DNA of 64,000 nt from Liolophura sinensis (taxonomy: Eukaryota > Mollusca > Polyplacophora > Chitonida > Chitonidae). Of this stretch, positions 11,280 through 21,648 are shown piece by piece. The translations under genes were made by a program, and so were the position numbers. The stretch lies in assembly GCF_032854445.1 (NCBI RefSeq), contig NC_088296.1:2255246-2319245 (forward strand). Reading direction: 5' to 3'. Position 1 is the first letter of the stretch; each line of letters opens with the position of its first letter. The notes beneath the pieces are model-generated. The model saw only the letters and a list, made by a program, of their open reading frames with translations, did no database searches and was not told the origin of the DNA.

Positions 11280-12884
11280 GACACGAGCGTCTCCGTTTCG
11301 ACTGCTAACAGAAAACTTTCCTCAGTGTTTTGGTCACATCACTTAACCCACATTTACTTTCTTGCCTTAAGAATCTGTGTGTATCTTTGTCCTCTGGCGG
11401 AGACGAACAGCGACTGTTCCTGAATCAGACTATCGATATCCTTTACACTCCAGACAGAAAAATGCCACGTGACTTGTCGTCTTGTAGCGCTCGTGCCCGG
11501 TGAGAATTATCCGAAAGATGTAGTCACGTGACAAGTGCATTGCTTACTTCAATTTGAGTTCATTTACAAACTGGCTACTACGAGCTCTTTTGTGAAAATA
11601 ACATGGGTTGTTGAACTTGCACTATTGTTTGTCCTGTCGTTACAGAAGAGCCATTGGGGACAGTATTGATCGGTTGTTACTCAGGGTGATCAGCTGCCAT
11701 TTTAAAATTACACCATTTGAACGATGAACACAAATTATGAACCGGCATTCTATTCGGACTACTTCACTTATTGATTTCACCTTTCCCAAGACTTTGGATC
11801 TGTCTGGCTGTTTAGGATTGTTTACTCTCTCTTTTTCCAAACCGAAACTTTCAACAATACAACTTTCGCTTGAAAGCCGTTATAGGTTACAAGTGTGTAG
11901 GCTAATTCATGACACCCGGTTCAAGATTTGCCTGTGAATTGAACAGTGTTTGGACACTGATTGGATATTACTCTCAATCGTACACTACAAGTTGTTGATA
12001 GGGCCTACACTATATATTCCTGCAGTGTTATTTTAGGCAGAACTTAAATCTCGGCGGTCAGGAGATTAAGACCCCGGTCAAGTGACTTTGAGGATGCCAG
12101 GCGTCAAGGGATATAGACAGCCAGTCCATTGCTTCCACTCGAACACTTTGTTTTAGTCTGCTAGTAATGACAGCAGCGGTCTTGGGATTTTCAGTAAGTC
12201 AGTACGATCGAGAGGGGAGGAGAAGACCGTTGTCTAATTATTGCTCATGGGGAGCGACAGTAAAGTCTGGCAACCCATGAAACACCTTTACACCAAATAA
12301 GACTGGCAGTCTTGTTCCCAGGACTTTTTATGTGTACAGTTGCAAACTGTAAGTAGTTCTGTTTCTTCAGAGCTACAAATTGCCCTATGTTTACAACAAC
12401 AACGCTCTATAATGCATCTTAGATTATATTATTTACTCCTGTCTGTAGAGAAAGCTGTAAGTGTGCCTAAACAATAACACTATATAAATGTGTCCCGTTT
12501 TTGTAATAACATAGCTGTTCATGTTAAACTATATCATTTATTTCTGTGTGAAGTGACGTCTGTACCTATATACATACCATGCACAGCTGTAAATTTGCAT
12601 TATTTTTTTTATATAATTCTGCTAATTTTGTTCATTTATTTATCTGATTGATACTTTACGCACAGCAATTGCTCCAACCTCTCAGTTCGAACCGGGTTTG
12701 TTATGACCCAACCTAAGAATGCTCCCAAGTCTCGCGAAACAGATGCTCTATAGTCATTTTTACGCTGTGTATGTTTGTTTTGCATTCGTACACAAACTAT
12801 CTTCTCTAAACACGGCGAGAATGACAACTAAATCATCGGGGATGGGAGAGGGGGCGTGGTCGGGGTGTTTCGAGGTGGTCGATC
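11279..12884. other. No recognised gene; two CACGTGAC motifs
   Basis: Slightly more GC-rich than its surroundings. CACGTGAC occurs twice about 60 bases apart (near 11,466 and 11,525), each a canonical E-box. This could be a regulatory stretch, but no exon or core promoter can be supported nearby. Open frames here are short and unrecognised. Confidence 0.35.
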
Positions 12885-12952
12885 ACGTGACAGCGGGGCA
12901 CATTGACCCAGAAGCGTTCACCAATGCGGTCGTTGTGAGTTCAAGTGACAAA
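12885..12952 (+). mobile_element. SINE family B, 5' fragment
   Basis: GACCCAGAAGCGTTCACCAA followed by TGCGGTCGTTGTGAGTTCAAGT matches the head and B box of family B, then the copy stops abruptly. Confidence 0.75.
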
Positions 12953-14391
12953 AAGTGAATGAATTTTCTATTCATAGCCATTTTGTGACGGTATATCCGC
13001 CCAAGACTGACTGCTTTTGAAACTGCTAACGGGCGAGGGAGGAATCCTTCAAACGCTAAAATAGATTATTATTGTATAAGAAAAACAACATCGCGCAATA
13101 GCCCGTATGTCCTAGCTCTGAAGTTACGAAATGAGACTCGGTTTGTTATGCACATAGAAATTGGATAACCACGAGGTAACCCGAAGGTGTAGCACTTAAC
13201 AGTTAGCCTCAAGTAAGATAGTAGGCCTATTTAATAGCACATATTTGGACCTAAAATAAAGATCTCACAGATCAAAATTCCTTGTGACACTGAAGTCAGC
13301 CTTTCGAGGATGTTTTGGGGGATGCAGGGTACATAAAATCATTATAATGAAATGAGGATGCATTGATATGGAAAGGGGAAAGGCAGGCAGTTTACAGTGA
13401 GAATTCCATTTACAGAGCTATCAACCCAACAAGAGACGGAACAGGCGAGAGATGACAACGATTGGTTACTTCCCCTGTTTAATGTACAAGTAGACTGGCA
13501 CTGACAAGCTGATGTCAAACGTCATGATTTTGTACTGACGGTGAACGAGGCTAAAGTACGATTTGACAAACTCTAAATGTATGCAACGTCTTTAGGTGAA
13601 ACTGTGACTTCAGGAATTTAAACAGACATTTGTCAAAAAATGGATGTTGAAGGTCGATTACTGCAAGATCAATTCCCAAAACAGCGTTTAACAGAAACCT
13701 AGAAAGAAGTAACATCAAGAATGACGTTGAGACTGTTGCCAATAAATAGAAGTGAACAGTTTTCAGTGATGTTGGAACGGTTCTAGTGGAATGAATGAAA
13801 TCAGTGTCCAAATCATGAACACTTTCAACGAGCTGGTAAACAAGGTTGCATGTCATAAGTATATAGTGCTATATACAAAATAAAGCGCAGGTGATTTTAT
13901 TGTCAGGCAAAAACTCGTTCACAGACAACAACCGTCAAGCTCTTTGGTGATATCTGGAACAGTTCGTGGGTCTGGCACGCTTTTCAGTGGGTTATCTTTT
14001 CGCTGGAGCAGCTGCATAATTCGCCATCGCGCTTGCGCATAAATCTTGCTAATCAATGCCAGGTTTCAGCAACAGCCGTATAATTTCGCGACTGACTGAA
14101 TTTCTTGGTGTAAAGTGGTTTTTTAATGTTAAAGGAAGATAAAACATCAAAATGGTCTCACAATCAGATGAAAGACCATCAAAACTTACCTACATACATC
14201 ATCTTTAATATATTTAGGGTTTTTTGGGACGGGTGAAAATGGTACTTGAAAATGCTTCTTGATGGTGAGTATTTGGGGCCACCTTTTGGTATTTATCATG
14301 AAACATTTATCATGATTAGATCTGCCAACAATCGATGGATTGTCGTGAGTTTCTTCCGGGCTTTGGCAACATACCTTCCACTTTTACACTA
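12953..14391. other. No recognised feature
   Basis: An open frame on the minus strand (13551-13856, about 100 residues, Leu/Phe-rich) matches no family I know and has no supporting splice context. No repeat of note. Confidence 0.4.
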
Positions 14392-14606
14392 ACCGTCGTA
14401 TAGCTGAAATATTTTTGACTACGACGTAAACCAAACCGTCGCATGGCTGAAATATTCTTGACTACGGCGTAAAACAAACGGTCGAACGTATGACTGAAAT
14501 ATTCTTGACTACGGCGTAAAACAAACCGTCTTATAGCTGAAATGCTCTTGACTTCGACGTATAACAAACCGTCCTATGGCTGAAATATTCTTGACTACGG
14601 GGGAAT
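14392..14606 (+). repeat. Tandem array of SINE family-B 3' tails (five units)
   Basis: Five adjacent copies of about 40-48 bases, each reading CCGTC, a GTATAGCTGAAATATT-like block, CTTGACTACGGCGTAAAAC and AAA. This is the 3' end of family B (compare 8983-9248) without heads or bodies. A single CTTTGGCAACATACC-like stretch before it may be remnant SINE body. Confidence 0.88.
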
Positions 14607-16511
14607 ACACAAAGGAAATTATGAAATATGTACATAGTACCTTTGTCATTCAGCAAGGATGACAATTTCTTAACCATTGGACATAGACTCATAGGAAAGC
14701 GCATGTTCAACACAATAAACTGGATTGACCTAATAACCATTATAGATTGACACTTCTTGACAAGGATCAAACGCGTTAAACGCAATAAACTTATAAACAT
14801 ATTTTCACTCGTCATGATCCACTCTTTCCAGTATCATCAAGGCCTTCATGTATCTAACTGACAATCTATCCAATTGGCTATCCAAGATCGTCTTATGGAG
14901 CAGTTGCCAGGGTCATATTTATTTCTCTTTTCACAGTCAATTGCTGGAGGCTAGGAAAAACAAACAGGATTTCTTGAAGCGTGGAGGTCGGATGTCATTG
15001 GGAATTAGTGCTGATGGTAGCCACGGCTTGAGAATTAGTGCTGATGGTAACCACGACATGCAATGTAACCAAAGACGTATCACAGAGAATGTAACCCGAG
15101 CAGCGACGACAGCGTGTGCGAACGATCACACGCGTAACGCCTCTTGTCAAATTACCTCCTTTAAGGTTTTATTCTAACCGTTCATGTACAGTTGTAAATG
15201 CCTAGATAGTAGCAAAGTACACACCACTAACACCATGCCTTAAGCAAAATTAGGCTATAAAAGTGATGTTAATTTCAGTTTATTAGGAGTCACAGGTCGA
15301 GAAAAACATGCAGTCGCTCGAACCAATCCGCCATTACTGGCCGAGTGAAGCAGAGAGCGTCTTAGTTCTTTGAAAACTGATCTCGATTATTCGGTTGCAG
15401 CCCAGTGTTAGGCATCTAATGAAACTGTAGTGATTTCTCCCTGGTTTGTGAGAACTACATTCACAAATCTACTAGACTTCATTCCGAATCTTAAATTGTA
15501 TACACATACAGCGAAAAACGTCATTTTCAATACAAATATTCTCCAAACAAAGGTTTTCTTTTGTTCGCAGATGGGATAGGAAATAAGTTACTAAAAATAC
15601 CAACTTTGTCTGTAACTAGGATCTTTTATTTCATTCAGAATGCAAAAGTAACAGATATTGTTAGATGAATCAATCGACACGGTTGGTACGGTGAAACATC
15701 TTAGCTGAATCAGAGGATGTAAAACATATGGTTTGTTTTTCTGTAAGGGGGGAATATATGGGTGACTGGGAGGCAGGCAATCAATTTGTTAAGTCAAGCA
15801 TAGCGAGGCATAACTAAATACAGCATTAGAGGCTGGTAAGTTCAAAATTATCTCAGACAAAAACAAAATATCGATCACAGATCAGACAAGATTCTAAGTG
15901 AACTGGTGTTTAACGTGCAGATAATATCGCATGAGACCGCGTAAGCTGTATGGAAAGAGTTCACGCGCGATAAATAGCACGAGTTAATGAACTCAGAACC
16001 GTGGTAGTAGAATTAACGTGCTTATGTTCTGTGGTCAGCTACAGAAGCGTATCCGTAGTAACCAGTGACGTGGAATGTGTGTTGTTAACAAGCGTTACGA
16101 TCTTAGTGGGTTAATGAAGTGCTTCACTGTTCGTTATATCTTTCGTTCATTACCGGTATGGCTTTAACTTATTCTCCAAGTAACTTTATTTATTTTATTT
16201 CTTCGTTCTATTCGAGTTGAATGTCGTACTCATGAATCGTTCACCTATACACCCTGAAGAGTAAGTATGACGCCCCACCCAATCAATACACACATATACT
16301 GGTGTAAACAGTATATACCTGACTGAACCCCTTGTAGTGGACGTCATGACAAAGACACCTGCCATGACTCCTCTGTCCAGTCACAGTATACTGAGGACGG
16401 GGCGTCCGGTACTAAACCTGTCCCATTATACTGAGTGCTAAGTTGACGATACTGTAGACGGCACCGCCTGATCACCAGAGATAACTTAATCGGAGACAGC
16501 TAGCCTACATG
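14607..16511. other. No recognised gene; one MITE fragment
   Basis: A segment at about 15089-15145 (AGCAGCGACGACAGCGTGTG ... ACACGCGTAAC) matches the MITE family seen at 60562-60715. GAATTAGTGCTGATGGTA is duplicated at about 15001 and 15031. Nothing else recognised. Confidence 0.45.
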
Positions 16512-16663
16512 TATACTTGACCTCTGGCAAATCAAACACCTGGCATGAGCTCACACCCTGTTACCGTATACTGACAACGGGAAGAGCCATACTTGACCTC
16601 TGACACACCAGACACCAGGCATGAGCTCACCCTGTCTCCGTATACTGACAACAATCAGGGTGA
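16512..16663. repeat. Tandem duplication, 76-bp unit
   Basis: Two good copies and a decayed third of a unit starting ATACTTGACCTCTG, with CATGAGCTCAC and CCGTATACTGACAAC in each. The third begins near 16664 and fades. No coding support. Confidence 0.75.
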
Positions 16664-16791
16664 TACTTGGCCCTTTTAGTGTAAAACATTTCCCGGCACA
16701 ATGGCAACTTCGGTCCAAGTGGATTGTCCATTTCGTAAAAAGCGAATACAACGTGGTCAGCCGATTTGCTAGATGTTCTTAGACCACAGGA

Positions 16792-17140
16792 GCATATACA
16801 TCGCAATATGCTCTCAAAAAGACTCGCTCTGGCTCGTTAGCCGCAACTCGCTTCGCGTGAGACCCACATCACATTTGGAAGTTGTTTACATGACGTTTCA
16901 TTTGTCTAGCTATTTGCGAAAAAGGGCTCTTACAGCGGGTCTCTCACGCAAGAGAGTTTCGGCTATCGAGCCAGGGCGATACCCAAAACGTTCTGGTCAT
17001 AGCCAGAACATTTGCCACCGCTGGAGAGTGGAAACGACCGACTGCGACCAACTCCGAGCTCCGTTCTTACACCGTATCAGTATATACGTCGCAATATGCT
17101 CGCAAAAGATTCGCTCTGGCTCGCTAGACGAAACTTATTT
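16792..17140. mobile_element. Fold-back element with direct and inverted repeats
   Basis: The block ATCGCAATATGCTC...TCGCTCTGGCTCG is present at about 16799-16842 and 17082-17128. In addition, 16829-16865 (CTGGCTCGTTAGCCGCAACT...) is inverted at 16937-16974 (...GGCTATCGAGCCAG). The open frame across the region contains no known domain, so a MITE-type element is the best reading. Confidence 0.6.
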
Positions 17141-17932
17141 CACCCGCGACCATGTTCAGTCGCTAGGTCTGACCGTCGGTCAGTTGATCCGTGGAAAAGC
17201 TTGCCAAACAGGGGCCATTTCTCATTTGGCAAAGGTTCTATAGGTGCACAACGACATGCATTTTTTGCGGCGTGCAACAGTTCTTGTATAAGCCAGATAG
17301 CTGTTTCAAGTGGTGCATCAGTACGCATGCGCGTAACGTGTCATAGGCGGGATTGACAAGAGCACATGATCATGCGGATGGTTCAACATTAGTCTTCGGT
17401 GGCAGCCTGGAATTCAATTCCAATCCAATTTCTTAAGAAAATGTTTTTGTCTAGATTTTCGACTTGAAACTGCGCTCGAATCCATGTAAAGTTCCTTACG
17501 TTACAACGAGTGAAATAAAAATGCATGGATGCATGGCCCAATGACATAATGCTATAACAGTGTCACGTGAAGTTGTTTGTCCTGTACACTGAAAGCTTCT
17601 GTCTGTCTTATTGCTCTTTTGCTTAGTGTGTTTTTGTTTTTTGGATGGTCGCTGTGTGTTTGCCAAACGGGATATCATGACGCAAACTCCAAACACGACT
17701 TCCAAAACTTGATTCCGATTCCTGACTGCAATGCACTATGTCCTGAATATAGCTTCTGAGGCAGACTGCTTTTTCTCCTATGGCTTCTCTAATATTCCCC
17801 AATATTTTGAGATAAGCAACTGTTCAACCTTACTAAAGCTTGCAAAATTATTTTATTGCATAAATCACCGTAAATGTGCAGTGTAGTAAGAAGTGAGAAT
17901 ATGAAGTAATGTAATGTAAGACTGCGTTAAGC
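17141..17932. other. No recognised feature
   Basis: No supported exon, RNA or repeat. Confidence 0.4.
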
Positions 17933-18080
17933 TGTTATAAGGCTTGTTCTTAAGGGGTGTTATTAGGCTTGTTCTTAAGGGGTGTTATAAAGTGTTGTAA
18001 GGCTCGTTCTTAAAGGGTGTTATAAGGTGTTGTAAGGCTTGTTCTTAAGGGGTGTTATAAGGCTTGTTCTTAAGGGGGTG
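17933..18080. repeat. Short tandem array, 25-bp and 37-bp units
   Basis: GGCTTGTTCTTAAGGGGTGT then TATAA is repeated about five times; some units carry an extra GGTGTTGTAA that lengthens them to about 37 bases. Confidence 0.85.
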
Positions 18081-18310
18081 AAGATGTACATTCAGCAAAT
18101 GGCAATAATTTTGATCTAATGCTATGAATCGAATGAACTAAGATGGTGTTATATACTAAAAATAAAAACACACGATTTTATATTGACTTATCTGCAGTAT
18201 TAAATAACGTGTTAGCTCAACAGTTAAGGTAAGCATTCATTTACAACCGTGGCTTCAATTTCAATCACATTTTTACATTTTAGGTAAATAAACCGGATGA
18301 GTATGCCAGG

Positions 18311-18420
18311 GTGAAAACAGAGTGGTCGGTAATCACAGTTCACAGCACTTAGTACCGAGTTTGTCCACTGTTAGCATCACGAAGAACATGAACTGTGAAC
18401 ACCGACCACTCTGTTTTCAC
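18311..18420. mobile_element. Hairpin MITE with 20-bp perfect inverted repeat
   Basis: GTGAAAACAGAGTGGTCGGT at 18311-18330 is exactly inverted at 18401-18420, and inside this GTTCACAG (18338-18345) pairs with CTGTGAAC (18393-18400). The 110-base unit could fold into one long stem. It lies about 580 bases past the stop codon of the ITIH-like gene. Confidence 0.85.
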
Positions 18421-18521
18421 GCTGTCAGAGCCTCTGGATTACTGCCCGAAAACGTGAAAATCTGATGGAAATTGAAATGACAGTTGATAATGAATACTTA
18501 ACCTAATTGTCCAGTAAACAC

Positions 18522-18527
18522 TTTATT
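18522..18527 (-). terminator. Candidate polyadenylation signal of the ITIH-like gene
   Basis: TTTATT on the plus strand is AATAAA on the minus strand, about 475 bases beyond the stop at 18999. It would give a normal-length 3' UTR and end transcription before the 18.3-kb hairpin. No transcript evidence. Confidence 0.45.
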
Positions 18528-18998
18528 TAATCCTGGGAGGGTAAAAATATGAAAAATTGCTTCGTGCGTTTGTATTTTTGTTGAGTGCACTTGGAAAGTT
18601 CATCGGAAGTTTCGTCAAATCGTGCCGTGTGAAAGAATATTTAAACGCTATATATGTGCTAAAAGCGCATTGTCTCCAGAGTTACCGCCCTTGAACCGGG
18701 ACATTCTCTTGCGCTGTAATGACGTTCTCCAGGGACCTGAAAAATACTTATGTATGTAAAGGTTTTGTCAGCCATATTTAATGGAATTTACCTCGACATC
18801 GAACAGCATGGAGGTTAATTTAAGACAAGATTTGACTATAAGCTTAGCAGAAAGAGATATTAGTTTGTTTTAAAGTAAGAGAAAATGTCTTAGTTTAAAA
18901 GCTATAAATTATAGATATTGCAGTGGGTAGCAAAAGTTGTAACAAAACATAAATAGAGGGTGTGTATTATCAGAAATGCAGTATGTTTCTGAGGTGCA

Positions 18999-19141
18999 TC
19001 ACTGTACTTCCGTCAGTGGCCCAGTCAGCACTCCGAGTTCCTGGGGATCCGTTATACGGTTACAGTCTGTTCCGTCCGTAAAAACGCCCGGGATTGTTCT
19101 GAACGTCGCGTACTGCTGACTATCTCTATTCAGTAAGGAAC
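18999..19141 (-). CDS. ITIH-like exon 12: last coding exon
   Basis: Encodes SLLNRDSQQYATFRTIPGVF and DPQELGVLTGPLTEVQ-stop (TGA 18999-19001). Phase 1 in. The acceptor TTTTTACAG is the first copy of the CTCTCTTGTTTT tract that is repeated seven times immediately upstream in the intron (19143-19582). Confidence 0.85.
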
Positions 19142-21571
19142 CTGTAAAAACAAGAGAGTGAGTTGAGATTGTAAGTAGAATAGAACCAAGACCTCTTGTG
19201 CAGAAGTGAAAACAAGAGAGTGATTTGAGATTGTAATTAAAACAGGACCAAGTCCTCTTGTGCAGAAGTGAAAACAAGAGAGTGCCTTGAGATTGCAATT
19301 AGAACAGGACCAACTCCTCTTGTGCAGAAGTGAAAACAAGAGAGTGCCTTGAGATTGTAATTAGAACAGGACCAAGTCCTCTTGTGCAGAAGTGAAAACA
19401 AGAGAGTGACTTAAGATTGTAATTAGAACAGGACCAAGTCCTCTTGTGCACAAGTGAAAACAAGAGAGTGACTTAAGATTGTAATTAGAACAGGACCAAG
19501 TCCTCATGTGCAGAAATGAAAACAAGAGAGTGACTTGAGATTGTAATTAGAACAGGACCAAGTCCTCTTGTGCACAAGTGCTTGTCAGCGTACAAGTACC
19601 TAAATGTGTAAAGAATTTACGTACACGTTCAACGTTATTTAAACGCGGTCAGACTTGGTGTATTTTTTATACATTTACCATGGAACCTGGTTTCCGGGCC
19701 AAGCAATTTCTTCCTAGCATAAAGCTGGCCGTGGTCATATAGCGTTTGAAATAGAGATGATTTTACAGGAAACTTCACATGAAATTTTGTCTTAATGTGC
19801 TGAATATTTAGCACAAGGCAGTTTACTTACCAATCAACCCTGTTGAATCAGGGGACAGATTAGCAGCGTTCTTTACGGCCACTGAGATAAAGGGGCTGGA
19901 TAGCGATCGCCTCGTTTCAATTCCATACTTTTGTAACGCCAGACTCACATTCCCTGGGGTTGTCAATTCAATGGTGTCACCACCATACACCGTAAAGCCT
20001 TCAGAGCTTAAAGAACTCAGTTGCCACCAACGATAAGTTCTATCACGTGTACGGATCGATGTCAAGTCCACAGCCAGTAGGTCATTTCCGTTCATGCGCA
20101 CGGACACTGACTGCAGCTTCCTGTGGCGGTCATATGCGTCAGGCTGGAGATGTCCTGTTACTGACAGGTCTGTGTTAACATGAGGGAAGTTTACATATGA
20201 ACTGCATGTAACACGACAACAAATCACCTAGACTGGATACAGCCGGTATTTGTCAAAGACTATTTAAAAACGACCGCCGTTGAATAAGTGAAATCGTTTT
20301 GAATGTGACGTTAAAAAGGCAAAGTCAATAAGCAACATTAAAACAACAAGATGACACAAAAGACTTTAATCATGTACAGAAAAGCAGAAAACATGACTAA
20401 AATGTGTTATCTTTGACTGCATCAAGATAACAAAACTGAAGTGTTAAATTGGTGAGATAACACAGTCTGTCCTATTGAATGGGTGTCAAAAGTGGACCGG
20501 AATGTAAACCAACACAGCCTTTCCTATTGATTGGGTGTCAAAAGTGGACCAGAATGTAAACTAACACAACGGCGTTACACTGACATATCTATTAGACATT
20601 TATACCCAGATTAAACATCCCATTAAATTTTCGTAGTTTCCATAACTTGTGCTGAGAACCTTCCTATGTTTTACCTTAAACGTCAACAACAAGTAACGAG
20701 TTATTTAATTTAATTATTTTATTTAATATCTCCTTCGTAGCAGACTCAATCATTCAATATTTGCAAAAAATATTTTGAAATATACATTGGTTTCAGGTTT
20801 TGAGACTGAATGGTGTGAAACTTACGGTTTGTAGTATCATTGAGAAGTACAACTGCTGACGGTTCCAAGGGACCGGATGTCACGAGATCCAAGCAGACAG
20901 ACGTGTTTGGAGATTCACTGTTTTTTTGGACAAAAACCCCGGCTGGGAAAACTGAAACATTACATGTAAACAGTTACATGTACATCTCATCTTTTTGCAA
21001 ACTAAATCCTCTAGAAACAGGGCGATGCCAATCTGGACAAATTTACAGTACTGCCCCGGTTTAGGGCCAGGACTTCCAACCCCCCAGAAAAACATTCCAG
21101 ACCAAACCTCCGGTATATAACCTCCCAACAAAACCTTCCCACCAAACCTCCCAGACCAAACCTCTCAGAAAAAAACCTCTCGACCAAACCTTCCAGACCA
21201 AACATCTCAGATAAAACCTCCCTACCAAACCTTCCAGACCAAACCTCCAGACCAATCTTCTCAGAAAAAAACCTCTCTACCAGACCTCCCGACCAAACCT
21301 CTCAGAAAAAAAAACTCTCGACAAATACCCTGAAGCAGACGGACAAAATATATGAAATTCCGAAATGTTTCTACTGCACTTCCCAAGACCCAGCCTTTGA
21401 CATAACACTGGACAATTCTCCTGCTTCCATGCACTGTTCCTGTGTGATGATCATTTGTTTAAAACCACTTGTCTTCCACCAATAGCATATAGAGTATATG
21501 TATCTACACCAGAACAACAACGACACAGTATTGGTGGGCAAAAGGTCTCATGTAAGAGGTGAATCACATGA

Positions 21572-21648
<77 letters not shown>

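Noticed and set aside
13551-13856. Leu/Phe-rich 101-residue frame as a membrane protein
   Set aside because: AT-rich chance composition; no splice context and no recognised motif.
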